Of a stretch of 64,000 bases of DNA, positions 44,760 to 54,189 are shown piece after piece (the first letter of the stretch is position 1; the number at the start of each line of letters is the position of its first letter). The DNA is taken from positions 32,313 through 96,312 of the forward strand of contig CACVKW010001347.1 in NCBI GenBank assembly GCA_902749685.1, in the 5' to 3' direction. The DNA is from Olavius sp. associated proteobacterium Delta 1 (lineage in GTDB: Bacteria; Desulfobacterota; Desulfobacteria; Desulfobacterales; JAFDCJ01). The notes under the pieces were generated by a model, which worked only from the letters and a program-made list of their open reading frames with translations, was not told the origin of the DNA and made no database searches. The translations under genes were made by a program, and so were the position numbers.

Positions 44760-44837
44760 GTGAAATCGTACTGGAAGATCACCACAGGGGTGACCTTTAA
44801 CTGGATAGCGATGTTCAACCAGAGACCGAATGAATGA
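44760..44837 (+). pseudogene. Possible gene fragment after the methyltransferase gene
   Basis: A 25-codon frame from GTG 44760 (VKSYWKITTGVTFNWIAMFNQ...) begins 4 bases after the FkbM stop, spaced like the next gene of an operon, but stops at once. The following ~195 bases are AT-rich with no frame. It could be the start of a lost glycan gene or chance. Confidence 0.2.
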
Positions 44838-45032
44838 AGTAGGCGATCAATACCACAAACATTTCCCGCCGATTTTTTAGGTTATAAAATTACCTCATTG
44901 TTTTCGAAGATATTCAATTACATTCTTCAGGAAAAATATTCAGTCATTCCTTAGAAAAAGGACCACTCCCCCAAATCCAAGACCTGTTGCTAATATCTCT
45001 AACCAAAGGTTTAAATTGCACCCACTGATCAA

Positions 45033-46154
45033 ATGAACCAAAAGAATCAAAAACCATACCTTAGCATTGTCACCCGTGCCCGTAACGATGAATATGCGGG
45101 GGGATATTTGGAGCGGCTGGAATTCACGCAGGACATATTGTTTAAACAATTGGAAAGGCAACAAATTGAATCAGAGTATATTTTAGTTGACTGGAATCCG
45201 CCTGAGGACAAGCCGAGGTTAAAAGATGCTATGAACTGGCCAAGTAACCTTAAATACACTACCACAAAGGTTATTGAAGTCGAGCCTGAAATTCATCGCC
45301 GTTACGGTTACTGGGAAATAATGAATATAAATCCTATAGTTGCTCTTAATGCAGGTATTCGGAGAGCCAAGGGGAATTTTATAGTACATCGAGCCGGTGA
45401 TGTGATTTGGTCAGACGAGATGGTTTCCTTTATTGCTTTGAGAGAACTTGAAAAAGGCTGGTTTTACCGGAGCAATAGAAAGTGTATTAATGCAAATATT
45501 TTATCAGAAGATCTTAAGAGTTATGCTACTGTTTTAGATTACTGTAAAAATAATGTTTTAAGGGTTGACTATCCAGGACAAAAGAAGATTGCAAATCTAC
45601 CTTTGTTGCACACCAATGCTGCGGGTGATTTTTCACTCATGTCAAGGGAAATGTGGATTGATGTCAGAGGCTATTTTGAATCATCCGATGTTACTATTGG
45701 TGGGAAGATTGATAATCTTCTTCTGATCTCTGCATTCGCAGCGGGATATCGAGAAACAAGGCTTTCCGGAGATATATCTATTTATAAAATAGTTCACGAT
45801 GCAATGTTTACAACAAGCACACAATTAAATAGAGGCGTGGACAACTCACCCATCAAACGTATTCACATGTCTATTTATAACTTCTTTGAGAAGTACGTTT
45901 TGTCAATGGGGATACCATGGTTCTTAGAAAGGAGGTATATGTCATTTTTTCGATTGCTGTTTGGGAATTTTATGCCTTCATATAAAAAAGTTCCCTATTT
46001 GCCGAATTCATATTTCATTAATCTTTTCAATAATATTGTGAAAGGCAAAGTTTCGTACAGAATGAACAGCAAGGATTGGGGTCTTGGGCAGGAGTCTTTA
46101 AAAGAATTTGTCATTAACACTGCAGATTGGGAACAAGATTGTGGAAAGAATTAA
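45033..46154 (+). CDS. GT-A type glycosyltransferase-like protein
   Basis: 373 residues. The N-terminal strand LSIVTRARNDEYAGG, ILVDWNPPEDKPRL, and ALNAGIRRAKGNFIVHRAGDVIWSDE (a DxD-like acidic pair in a GT-A loop) mark a family-2-like fold. The C-terminal third is rich in aromatic residues (FFEKYVLSMGIPWFLERRYM) and may contact the membrane. The acceptor sugar is unknown. Its stop overlaps the start of the next gene by 14 bases, so they are coupled. Confidence 0.65.
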   Translation: MNQKNQKPYLSIVTRARNDEYAGGYLERLEFTQDILFKQLERQQIESEYILVDWNPPEDKPRLKDAMNWPSNLKYTTTKVIEVEPEIHRRYGYWEIMNINPIVALNAGIRRAKGNFIVHRAGDVIWSDEMVSFIALRELEKGWFYRSNRKCINANILSEDLKSYATVLDYCKNNVLRVDYPGQKKIANLPLLHTNAAGDFSLMSREMWIDVRGYFESSDVTIGGKIDNLLLISAFAAGYRETRLSGDISIYKIVHDAMFTTSTQLNRGVDNSPIKRIHMSIYNFFEKYVLSMGIPWFLERRYMSFFRLLFGNFMPSYKKVPYLPNSYFINLFNNIVKGKVSYRMNSKDWGLGQESLKEFVINTADWEQDCGKN

Positions 46155-47160
46155 GAATGCACTTATAACAGGTATAACGGGTATGGTCGGATCGCATCTC
46201 ACCGATTTTCTTCTAGAAAATACGGACTGGGACATCTATGGAATGTGCCGTTGGCGGAGTCCATTAGACAATGTTGAGCATTTGCTGAAAAGAGCAAACA
46301 AGAAGGATCGGCTGTACTTTGTTAGTGGAGACCTCAACGACTATATTTCGTTGCAAAACGCTGTTGACGAGAGTCGACCGGACTATGTTTTTCATCTTGC
46401 AGCCCAGAGCTACCCAACTACAAGTTTTACTTCGCCTATCCATACACTTGATACGAATATCCTTGGCACTGAGAGGTTGCTGGAAGTGCTCAGGCGGTCT
46501 AAAGATATTGATCCTATTATTCATGTGTGTTCTTCATCGGAAGTATTCGGTCGAGTTCCTAAAGAAAAGCTGCCCATCAGTGAAGAATGCTCGTTTCATC
46601 CCGCATCACCGTATTCTATTTCCAAGATTGCAACTGATCTGATCGGGAGGTTTCACGCCGAGGCCTATGGGCAGAAAGTTATGACAACACGCATGTTTAC
46701 CCATACAGGGCCAAGGCGGGGCGACGTTTTTGCTGAATCCACCTTTGCCAAACAGATTGCCATGATAGAGCAAGACATGATCCTACCGATTGTAAAGACC
46801 GGAAACTTGGATTCTCTGCGTACATGGTCAGACGTGCGCGACGCGGTGCGGGGTTACTATATGCTGGCTACCGTGAACCCTTTTCCTGGAGAGTGCTACA
46901 ATATTGGAGGGACATTTTCCTGTACTGTAGGAGAGATGTTGGACTATCTGCTTTCGATTTCGACATGGAAAGATATCAAAGTCGAGACTGAAAAAGGACG
47001 GCTGAGGCCGTTGGATGCCGATCTGCAAGTGCCAGACACAACGAAATTCAGAAAGCATACCGGCTGGGAACCGCAAATTCCTTTTAAAAAGACCATGCAG
47101 GACCTTCTCGATTACTGGCGGAATAGGGTAAAGGCCGGGCGAACGTTTCTGGATCGATAG
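46141..47160 (+). CDS. GDP-mannose 4,6-dehydratase-like SDR protein
   Basis: About 339 residues from GTG 46141; in-frame starts further upstream lie within the preceding gene. The Rossmann motif is GITGMVGSHL. The active-site strand SSSEVFG and the SPYSISKIATD helix with Tyr-x3-Lys are intact. Sequence details such as HLAAQSYPTTSF and the RTWSDVRDAVRGYYM ending resemble GDP-mannose 4,6-dehydratase. In the context of HddA/HddC genes it could act on GDP-heptose rather than GDP-mannose. It is followed by the transketolase pair. Confidence 0.72.
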   Translation: MERIKNALITGITGMVGSHLTDFLLENTDWDIYGMCRWRSPLDNVEHLLKRANKKDRLYFVSGDLNDYISLQNAVDESRPDYVFHLAAQSYPTTSFTSPIHTLDTNILGTERLLEVLRRSKDIDPIIHVCSSSEVFGRVPKEKLPISEECSFHPASPYSISKIATDLIGRFHAEAYGQKVMTTRMFTHTGPRRGDVFAESTFAKQIAMIEQDMILPIVKTGNLDSLRTWSDVRDAVRGYYMLATVNPFPGECYNIGGTFSCTVGEMLDYLLSISTWKDIKVETEKGRLRPLDADLQVPDTTKFRKHTGWEPQIPFKKTMQDLLDYWRNRVKAGRTFLDR

Positions 47161-47215
47161 ACTTCTTATGTGAATCAAATTTTCAATTCTTGATGTTGGG
47201 AGGGTGATATCAAAT

Positions 47216-48031
47216 ATGGTTTCATTGGAATTTTTGCAGGAAAAAGCCAATTGGGTTAAGAAGGAGCTATTGAAGATACATAAGATTGCACCAGGCATTC
47301 GGCTCGCCTCTTCCTTGTCGTGTATCGAAATTCTTACAACGCTTTATTATGGAAAAATCGTGAATTATGATCCGAAAGACATTTTCTGGGAAGAAAGGGA
47401 TCGATTTATCATCAGCAAAGCCCATGGATCCGTGTCATTTTACCCTATATTGGCAGATCTGGGCTATTTTGACAGGAGCCAATTAGCACTGGTAGGAAAG
47501 CCTGGCGGTATTTTAGCTGATATTCCAGACTGCTCAATTCCGGGATACGAAACTCTCAATGGGTCACTTGGCCATGGTCTTGGAGTGGCTTGCGGCATAT
47601 GTCTGGCGCTAAGAACGAGAGTGCGTAAGGAGATGGTGTTTGTCCTAATGGGTGACGGTGAGCTTCACGAAGGCTCTGTCTGGGAAGCAATTATGTTTGC
47701 AGCGCATCATAAGCTTGATAACCTTACTCTTATTATTGATAATAACAAGATATGTATGCTCGACTATTGCAAGAACATTGTAGATCTCGAACCGATAGAA
47801 GAGAAATTCCGGGTTTTTGGGTGGCAGCCAACAATTTTGGATGGACACAGTATTAATGAACTGCATACTGCCCTTTCTTTTATAAAGCAGAAACCAAGTC
47901 AGCAACCAAGCGTGATTATTGCTAACACTATTAAGGGGAAAGGGGTTCCACGCCTGGAAACTGATTCCCTGTGCCATATCAAGGCACTTTCTGTGGAAGA
48001 GATCGATCAAGTATTGATGGAGATAAACTGA
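47216..48031 (+). CDS. Transketolase, N-terminal (TPP-binding) subunit
   Basis: About 271 residues from ATG 47216, with GGGAGGG 10 bases upstream; GTG 47204 is an alternative. The TPP motif is complete: GDGELHEGSVWEA followed by LIIDNN. The phosphate-binding SKAHGS and LNGSLGHGLGV stretches are also present. With the next gene it forms a heterodimeric transketolase; the two genes are separated by two bases. It moves a two-carbon ketol unit. In a glycan locus with heptose genes the product may be sedoheptulose 7-phosphate. Confidence 0.88.
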   Translation: MVSLEFLQEKANWVKKELLKIHKIAPGIRLASSLSCIEILTTLYYGKIVNYDPKDIFWEERDRFIISKAHGSVSFYPILADLGYFDRSQLALVGKPGGILADIPDCSIPGYETLNGSLGHGLGVACGICLALRTRVRKEMVFVLMGDGELHEGSVWEAIMFAAHHKLDNLTLIIDNNKICMLDYCKNIVDLEPIEEKFRVFGWQPTILDGHSINELHTALSFIKQKPSQQPSVIIANTIKGKGVPRLETDSLCHIKALSVEEIDQVLMEIN

Positions 48032-48033
48032 CT

Positions 48034-48993
48034 ATGGCCCTAAGAGTAATGCGGGACATGCTAATTGAAAAAGTCTACGAGTGCATGTTGTCAGATGAGT
48101 CCATATTTTTCGTTTCAGCAGATCTCGGAGCACCGGCCTTAGATAAGCTCAGGGCCAATTTCCCTGACAGATTCATTAATGTCGGGATCGCCGAGCAGAA
48201 TTCGATTAACGTGGCGACCGGACTTGCCTTGGAAGGTTTTAAAGTCTATGCATACGGAATTGCCCTTTTTATAACGATGCGTGCCTACGAGCAGATTCGA
48301 ACCAACATTTCCGTACTCACACAAATCAGAGATATCAATATCAATCTTATTGGAGTTGGATCTGGCCTCAGCTATGATGTGGTCGGCCCGACACATCATT
48401 GTCTTGAAGATAGTTGTATTATGAATGTGCTGCCAGGCTTCACTGTCTTTTCGCCAAGCGATGCGGTTTTGTCAGGCAAATTTGTCGACTACACATTACA
48501 ACATTCAGGACCGAAATATGTAAGATTGGATGGAAAGGCTCAACCGGAATTATATGCATATGAGGATGATATTCCCTTTGATGATGGTTTTTGTGAATTG
48601 CGAAAAGGAAAAGACATCTGTATTGTTTCTACCGGCTATATGACCCATGTAGCATTAGAGATCTTCGATCTATTGCGCAAATATAGTATCCAGGCTGGTG
48701 TTGTTGATCAATTTTTACTTAAGCCATTCAACAAAGAACGCCTTTTGACAATCCTTCGCCAATACAGACATGTGGTCACCATGGAGGAGGCATTCATCAA
48801 TAAAGGTGGGCTTGATACTATTGTCGAACACTTATGTTTTTCAAACAGGCTTTTCGTAGGAATGACCAAGATTGGCTTTTCGGATAAATACGTATTTGAT
48901 GTTGGGGACAGGGAACATCTGTATAAGGTGAATAACCTGGACTTGAAAGCCATCATTGAAACCATAAAGAGTGATCTTAAAAAAGGCGGCTGA
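48034..48993 (+). CDS. Transketolase, C-terminal (pyrimidine-binding) subunit
   Basis: About 319 residues from ATG 48034, two bases after the stop of the N-subunit. The catalytic glutamate region is NVGIAEQNSINVATGLALEG, and the phosphate/donor region is DVVGPTHHCLEDS. The C-terminal transketolase domain is present (ICIVSTGYMTHVALEIFDLL, and VVTMEEAFINKGGLD). Forms the second half of the enzyme with the preceding gene. A dedicated split transketolase inside a glycan locus is unusual compared with a single housekeeping tkt. Confidence 0.88.
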   Translation: MALRVMRDMLIEKVYECMLSDESIFFVSADLGAPALDKLRANFPDRFINVGIAEQNSINVATGLALEGFKVYAYGIALFITMRAYEQIRTNISVLTQIRDININLIGVGSGLSYDVVGPTHHCLEDSCIMNVLPGFTVFSPSDAVLSGKFVDYTLQHSGPKYVRLDGKAQPELYAYEDDIPFDDGFCELRKGKDICIVSTGYMTHVALEIFDLLRKYSIQAGVVDQFLLKPFNKERLLTILRQYRHVVTMEEAFINKGGLDTIVEHLCFSNRLFVGMTKIGFSDKYVFDVGDREHLYKVNNLDLKAIIETIKSDLKKGG

Positions 48994-48997
48994 AACT

Positions 48998-49552
48998 GTG
49001 AATATATCAATAGATGACCCCAGAATGATAGGGCCACAGTGCCTGTTTCTGCAACCTGTTCTGACCATTCATGAAAATAAATGGTTTTCCCTGGTAAACA
49101 GAGGCGGGTATTACACTTTGGAATATCATCAGCCACAGGTTGTTATTTTGCCGGTAGTGGACAATGACTCCATCGTTATAGTAAGGGTTAATAGGCCAAT
49201 ACTTAAGGACAATCCTCTTGAGTTGCCTGCAGGAGGTGCAAGAGAAAATGAATCACCTCTGGGAGCGGCGGCCAGGGAGTTGCAGGAAGAGGCTGGAATA
49301 AAAATAGACGAGCTTGATCGCTTTCAGCTATTGCCTCCAATTGCAATCTCTCCCAATCGCTATCCTATTTTGCCCTGGATATACCAGGTTGGTGTTTCAA
49401 AAGAGGAATTTGAAAACAGAGACCCACATGATGATGAAATAGTTAACGTCGAGTGCCTCACCTTTGAAGAGGTCAAAAATAAGATAAATCAAGGGGAAAT
49501 CTACGTCGGCTTGCCCATGGCCATTATTTGCAGATTTCTTCTGATGGATTGA
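48998..49552 (+). CDS. Nudix hydrolase
   Basis: About 184 residues from GTG 48998; an in-frame GTG at 48971 would overlap the previous gene. The Nudix box is exact: GGARENESPLGAAARELQEEAGI (positions G, E, REx2EExG all match; residues about 81-103, written here in its key parts). Nudix enzymes of this ADP-ribose/sugar-nucleotide type hydrolyse nucleoside diphosphate sugars. Its place between transketolase and an aminotransferase suggests it controls a pool or cleans up a sugar nucleotide. Confidence 0.85.
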   Translation: MNISIDDPRMIGPQCLFLQPVLTIHENKWFSLVNRGGYYTLEYHQPQVVILPVVDNDSIVIVRVNRPILKDNPLELPAGGARENESPLGAAARELQEEAGIKIDELDRFQLLPPIAISPNRYPILPWIYQVGVSKEEFENRDPHDDEIVNVECLTFEEVKNKINQGEIYVGLPMAIICRFLLMD

Positions 49553-49555
49553 ACA

Positions 49556-50776
49556 ATGTTAGACGACCAAACAAGACACAATATTCTCTCCCGGGGTAAA
49601 CCCGAACCGAAAGACTTCCCTTGGTGGGGGGAACCTAATCTTGGCGGTTGGTATACCGAGGCAGAGGTTGAAGCTGCTGTCAGTGCAATACGGGACTCGA
49701 TGGATTGGACAACGGGGTTTGGGCCGGATGCAAAAGTTATTGCTGAATTTGAGGAAGTGTTCGCTGAATATTGCGGTGCCCAATTCGCGATCGCCATCAA
49801 CAGTTGCGGCACCGGCTTGGATTTGGCCATGCGGTGTCTGAATTTGAAACCGGGCGATGAAGTAATTTCTCCGGCGGTCAATTATAAGGCAGCCCATATG
49901 GCGATTTTGGATCAGGGCGGGAAGGTTGTATTCTGTGATATTGACCCTCGAACGCTGAATCTGGACCCAGTGGATGTTGAGAAAAGAATAACGCTCCGAA
50001 CCCGCGCCATATTACCTGTTCATATGAACGGTTTGTCCGCGCCAATGGATGAGCTTTTGGATATTGCCAAACGCAATGCGCATCCTGTTTATGGTGCCTT
50101 GAAAGTTATCGGTGATGCTGCGCGAAGTTGTGGTGCTTCCTATAAAGGTACGAAAGTCGGCGCAAAGGGCTGGATGAACGTATTTAGCTTTCAAACTCAA
50201 AAACTAATGACGACACTAGGTGAAGGCGGCATGATAACGACAAACGATAAAAAGCTGGGGGACCGACTTCGCAACATGAGACAATTCGGTGGGGAGCAGC
50301 AGTGGGGCAGCAACTACAAAATGTCAAAAGTTCAGGCAGCAGTGGGACTGGTGCAATTGCGGCGCCTTGATGAGATGAATGCCAAGCGGAAGGAGGCTGC
50401 AAAACGAAGAAACGAGCTGCTCAGCGGAGTGTCTGAAATCATACTTCCGTATGAACCGCGGGACTGTGAGCATGTATATTATGTATATTCCATTCTTGTA
50501 AAGCACGAGTGGGCCGGTGAAGGCCGCGATAGTATCATCTCTGTAATGAATGATAATTTCGGTATTGTCTGCAGTATCTCGAATCCTCCTACCTACAGCC
50601 GATGGTCGTATATTCTACGGAATTGTCAAACTCAACCTCTGGCAGTATCTGATGATATCGGAAAGCGGCTCTTTTGTCCACCGTTGCATCCCAGCTTTAA
50701 TGAGGAACAAGAGCTGTATATCTGTGCCAGCCTTTTAGAGGCAATTGAAATTACAAAAAACAAAATGGCCTGCTAA
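49556..50776 (+). CDS. DegT/DnrJ/EryC1/StrS family aminotransferase
   Basis: 406 residues, 4 bases after the Nudix stop. The PLP lysine is Lys216 in FSFQTQKLMTTLGEGG; the N1-binding Asp is Asp187 (GDAARSCGA). Since the Lys is kept, the protein should be a true aminotransferase rather than a ColD-type dehydratase. The motif FSFQ-x3-K is that of the subgroup that aminates keto-sugars or keto-inositols (StsC/RifK-like). It would form an amino sugar from the keto product of the SDR enzymes. Confidence 0.88.
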   Translation: MLDDQTRHNILSRGKPEPKDFPWWGEPNLGGWYTEAEVEAAVSAIRDSMDWTTGFGPDAKVIAEFEEVFAEYCGAQFAIAINSCGTGLDLAMRCLNLKPGDEVISPAVNYKAAHMAILDQGGKVVFCDIDPRTLNLDPVDVEKRITLRTRAILPVHMNGLSAPMDELLDIAKRNAHPVYGALKVIGDAARSCGASYKGTKVGAKGWMNVFSFQTQKLMTTLGEGGMITTNDKKLGDRLRNMRQFGGEQQWGSNYKMSKVQAAVGLVQLRRLDEMNAKRKEAAKRRNELLSGVSEIILPYEPRDCEHVYYVYSILVKHEWAGEGRDSIISVMNDNFGIVCSISNPPTYSRWSYILRNCQTQPLAVSDDIGKRLFCPPLHPSFNEEQELYICASLLEAIEITKNKMAC

Positions 50777-50843
50777 TCTTTATGCGGATATCGGGCCTGA
50801 GTGGTAAAATTAATTTTAAAACTGCTTGATATGAATTTTGGGA

Positions 50844-51488
50844 ATGGTAGCTGAAAAAAAGTTCTCAGAGCTCGCCTGTGTTGTTGAAGCCTATCAAGGG
50901 GTGATGCAGATTGATGACATCAGTATCAGTGGAAACCGTATCAAGTCGATATCTTTCGAATATGAATCTGTCGGCAGAACGCTGTTGCGAAACCTGTATC
51001 TCGAAGATGCTGCTGGATTGTTCGAATTCTATTTTGAGAACCTGTCAGCGCAAGCGCGCGATTATTTTCCACCATATCCTCTGTTTAATCCTCCACCCGC
51101 CTCAGTTCATGAATTACACAGGCGAATTATAGACTGGCAGGCCGAAGATGACTGGGTTTTTTTCTTGCTTCTTTCTGATGATGTTGTTATCGCCGTCTGT
51201 TTGCTGAAACGATTTAAAACAGATAGGCCGTCCAGTGGCCTTGCTGTTGGGGATAACCATCGGGGTATAGGATTAGGCGGATTGTTGCAGACGATTATCA
51301 AATTGCAGGCAAAAATGGTGGGACTTTCTGAACTGTTCATTACTTTGTCGCCGGGAAATGACGCATCTCTGTTCATGCACAGAAAGTGCGGATTCATTGA
51401 AACTGGACGGTTGATACCGCATTATGGCTATAAGGATGGAATGAAGATTGTTGATAGACATGATATTGAGATGATGGTTAGGCTTTAG
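50844..51488 (+). CDS. GNAT family N-acetyltransferase
   Basis: About 214 residues from ATG 50844; TTG 50838 is possible. The acetyl-CoA loop is GVAVGDNHRGIGLGGLLQTI-like (AVGDNHRGIGLGGLLQ, near 135-150), followed by a strand and the FMHRKCGFIETGR end of a GNAT fold. It follows the aminotransferase and would N-acetylate the new amino group, the usual pairing in amino-sugar pathways. Intact; substrate not proven. Confidence 0.75.
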   Translation: MVAEKKFSELACVVEAYQGVMQIDDISISGNRIKSISFEYESVGRTLLRNLYLEDAAGLFEFYFENLSAQARDYFPPYPLFNPPPASVHELHRRIIDWQAEDDWVFFLLLSDDVVIAVCLLKRFKTDRPSSGLAVGDNHRGIGLGGLLQTIIKLQAKMVGLSELFITLSPGNDASLFMHRKCGFIETGRLIPHYGYKDGMKIVDRHDIEMMVRL

Positions 51489-51555
51489 TTCTGCGTTTGG
51501 GAGGAAATGAGCACATAAACGGTAAGGCATGTGGCGATAGAGAGTTTATAAGTTT

Positions 51556-52548
51556 ATGATCAAGGATGAAATTTTACAAAGCTTCAATAAAAAGAATGTA
51601 GTGGTTACTGGCGGAACAGGACTCATCGGCAGACAGGTTGTGAAACTACTCTGTGATGGAGGAGCTAGTGTGCGGATTATATCACTTGACAACCTCAACG
51701 TTGACAAGCGGGCAGAGCATGTCTTGGGTGATCTTACTGATTTTCAGCTATGTAAAAAGCTCACCAAAGATATGGATTATATGTTCCATATGGCGGGTAT
51801 CAAAGGATCTATCGAGGTGACCAAATCCAAGCCGGCGAGTTTTTTTATTCCAATGATTATGTTCAATACCAATGTGCTTGAGGCCTGCAGACTCAATAAC
51901 GTGGAAAAGGTCGTCTATACGAGCTCCATCGGAGCATACGCAAGCGCTGAGATTTTTAGAGAGCAAGAAAATCTCGAAGGCCCTCCGATGGATATGTTTC
52001 CCGGGTGGGCAAAACGAATGGCTGAATTACAAATTCAATCTTACAAAATTCAGTATTATTTGGATAATTATGCAGTGGTTCGACCGTGCAATGTATTTGG
52101 TCCTGGTGATAATTTTGATCCTGAAAACGCAATGGTCATCGCAACCCTGATGCAGCGAATATTAAACAAAGAAGATCCGGTTATGGTCTGGGGTGACGGC
52201 TCCGCAGTCAGAGATTTCGGATATAGTCGTGATGTAGCTGAGGGGACAATTCTTGCTTTGCATCATGGTACAAAAGGTCATCCCTTTGTGAATCTTGCAA
52301 GCGGACACGGGTATAGCATTAAGGAATTGGTTGAGACGCTTCATGAATTTCTCGATTTTAATTACGAATTTGATATCAGTAAGCCATCCGGATTTCCCAA
52401 ACGCGTTATGGATATTTCCCTGGCGAAGGAGGTCATCGACTATAATCCCACAACTTCATTACTGGAAGGGCTCAAAGAAACTTGGGAATGGTTTATTGAG
52501 AATCAGGATGAATATCTTAAAAAGAAAAATTATTTTGCTGAAGAATGA
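51556..52548 (+). CDS. SDR-family NAD-dependent epimerase/dehydratase lacking the catalytic Tyr
   Basis: 330 residues. The Rossmann motif TGGTGLIGRQVV and the Ser/Thr strand VVYTSSIGAYA are canonical. The Tyr-x3-Lys site is changed: the helix reads MFPGWAKRMAE, so Pro stands where Tyr (YGWxKR in relatives) belongs, while the Lys is kept. The C-terminal VWGDGSAVRDFGYSRDVAEG loop is normal. It may thus be inactive in redox chemistry, use another base, or be a structural partner of the similar protein at 53239. It lies in the modified-heptose-like gene group. Confidence 0.75.
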   Translation: MIKDEILQSFNKKNVVVTGGTGLIGRQVVKLLCDGGASVRIISLDNLNVDKRAEHVLGDLTDFQLCKKLTKDMDYMFHMAGIKGSIEVTKSKPASFFIPMIMFNTNVLEACRLNNVEKVVYTSSIGAYASAEIFREQENLEGPPMDMFPGWAKRMAELQIQSYKIQYYLDNYAVVRPCNVFGPGDNFDPENAMVIATLMQRILNKEDPVMVWGDGSAVRDFGYSRDVAEGTILALHHGTKGHPFVNLASGHGYSIKELVETLHEFLDFNYEFDISKPSGFPKRVMDISLAKEVIDYNPTTSLLEGLKETWEWFIENQDEYLKKKNYFAEE

Positions 52549-52727
52549 CGGGGATTTGATGATTCGAGATTGGATGTTGGGGACTATATGATTGGATATT
52601 GGTTGATTTTTGTATTTGGGCCATAAATTATCGAATCATCGAATCGACAAATTGACGAAGGAAAAAATGAGAAACCACGAATTATCGAGTTATTTAACAA
52701 ACGAATCGTCGACATAACGAGGCACGT

Positions 52728-53228
52728 ATGAATGTAGAAAAGTCAGAACTTGACGGAGTTATCTTGATAAAACTTGACTGTTTTGAGGACCATCGGGGAG
52801 AATATGTAGAGCTATACAACCGCCAGCGGTATCATACTGAGGGAATTGATGTAGATTTTGTCGAAGACGACATTTCCATCGCCACAAGGGGAGTTATTAA
52901 AGGAATACACGGGGATCCAGTGACCTGGAAACTCATCTCCTGTTTGCACGGTAAATTCTACCTTGTTGTGATAAATTATGATGAGACATCCGTAAATTTT
53001 GGTAAATGGCAGTCGTTTGTTTTATCTGAATCCAATAAGAAACAGGTTTTGGTTCCTCCAAAACACGGTAACGGACATTTGTGCTTGAGCAATAAGTCAA
53101 TCTTTCACTATAAGCAGTCCCAATATTATGAACCTGCAAGGCAGTTTACGATAAAGTGGAATGACCCAAAGTTTAAAATTTGGTGGCCTGTTAAGGAACC
53201 GATACTGTCAATGCGGGATGAAAGATGA
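52728..53228 (+). CDS. RmlC-like cupin epimerase (dTDP-4-keto-sugar 3,5-epimerase family)
   Basis: 166 residues. The catalytic His is in GVIKGIHGDP (relatives GLHYQ), followed by WKLISCLHGKFYLVVINY, and the QVLVPPKHGNGHLCLS strand aligned with PxGFAHGFxxLS. The WNDPKFKIWWP ending is family-typical. In the heptose pathway of Campylobacter-type capsules, such an enzyme epimerises C3 and/or C5 of a GDP-4-keto-6-deoxyheptose. The gene lies between the two SDR genes that share the odd active site. The upstream 180 bases hold a TGATTCGA palindrome. Confidence 0.75.
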   Translation: MNVEKSELDGVILIKLDCFEDHRGEYVELYNRQRYHTEGIDVDFVEDDISIATRGVIKGIHGDPVTWKLISCLHGKFYLVVINYDETSVNFGKWQSFVLSESNKKQVLVPPKHGNGHLCLSNKSIFHYKQSQYYEPARQFTIKWNDPKFKIWWPVKEPILSMRDER

Positions 53229-53238
53229 AAGGATAATT

Positions 53239-54189
53239 ATGTTCGAGGGCAAACATGTTTTGGTTACAGGTGGTGCGGGTTTTGTAGGGGTTAATTTGAT
53301 CAGAAAACTTCTTGAATCCGGTGCCCAAGTTCGTGCTACACTGCATGAGAAGGAAGCGGTTATAAAAGAAGACCGGATCGAATATGTTCGGTGCGACTTG
53401 CTTAAATCCGAGGATTGTGCTCAAGTCTGTAAAGATATGGAGTATGTTTTCTTATGCGCAGCAGTAACTTCTGGCGCGGCCGTCATGGAGAAAACACCTC
53501 TTGTTCACCTCACGCCGAATCTGATAATGAATGCCCAAATGCTGGAAGCGGCATATGCTGCCAACATCAAGAAGTTGCTGTTCATAAGCACCAATACCGT
53601 CTATCCTTTCACTGATTATCCTGTGAGGGAGGAAGATGTTACCAACGAATTCTATGAAAAATACTTTATTGTAGGTTGGATGAAGCGTTTTAGCGAAATC
53701 ATATGCGAAATGTACTCGACAAAAATTAAAAAGCCCATGACCACTGTGATTGTCCGTCCGGCCAACATCTATGGTCCGTTTAACGATTTTGAATGGGAAA
53801 CATCCCATGTCCTTCCGGCACTCATTCGGAGGGTTGTGGAGCGGCATGATCCGATACAGGTGTGGGGAGACGGCATGGACATCAAGGACTTCATTTACAT
53901 CGACGATCTTGTCAAGGGATTGCTCCTGGCTATGGAAAAAATCGACAGGTTCGATCAACTCAACATTGCAAGTGGCAACCAATATCGCCTGCGGGATCTC
54001 CTTGAGATCATCATCAAACTCGACGGATACGATAATGCACGTGTAGAGTATGATACAGCAAAGCCGACAATGATCCCCAAAAGACTGATCGATCCATCCA
54101 AGGGAAAAGAGAAGCTTGGGTTTGAAGCGAAGACGCCCATTGAAGAGGGCCTAAGAAAGACCATAGAATGGTACAGACGTGCTTTATGA
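53239..54189 (+). CDS. SDR-family NAD-dependent epimerase/dehydratase lacking the catalytic Tyr (second copy)
   Basis: About 316 residues from ATG 53239, with GAAAGGATAATT before it; upstream in-frame ATGs lie in the previous gene. The Rossmann motif is TGGAGFVGVNL. The active-site helix reads FIVGWMKRFSE: Val stands where Tyr belongs and Lys is kept, as in the protein at 51556. The Ser/Thr strand LLFISTNTVYPF is present. The C-terminal loop VWGDGMDIKDFIYIDDLVKG is canonical. The stop overlaps the next start (ATGA), so it is coupled to the HddA-like kinase. Confidence 0.77.
   Translation: MFEGKHVLVTGGAGFVGVNLIRKLLESGAQVRATLHEKEAVIKEDRIEYVRCDLLKSEDCAQVCKDMEYVFLCAAVTSGAAVMEKTPLVHLTPNLIMNAQMLEAAYAANIKKLLFISTNTVYPFTDYPVREEDVTNEFYEKYFIVGWMKRFSEIICEMYSTKIKKPMTTVIVRPANIYGPFNDFEWETSHVLPALIRRVVERHDPIQVWGDGMDIKDFIYIDDLVKGLLLAMEKIDRFDQLNIASGNQYRLRDLLEIIIKLDGYDNARVEYDTAKPTMIPKRLIDPSKGKEKLGFEAKTPIEEGLRKTIEWYRRAL

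Noticed and set aside
49556..50776. ColD-type PLP dehydratase
   Set aside because: ColD replaces the PLP lysine with histidine; here Lys216 is kept, so an aminotransferase is the better call.
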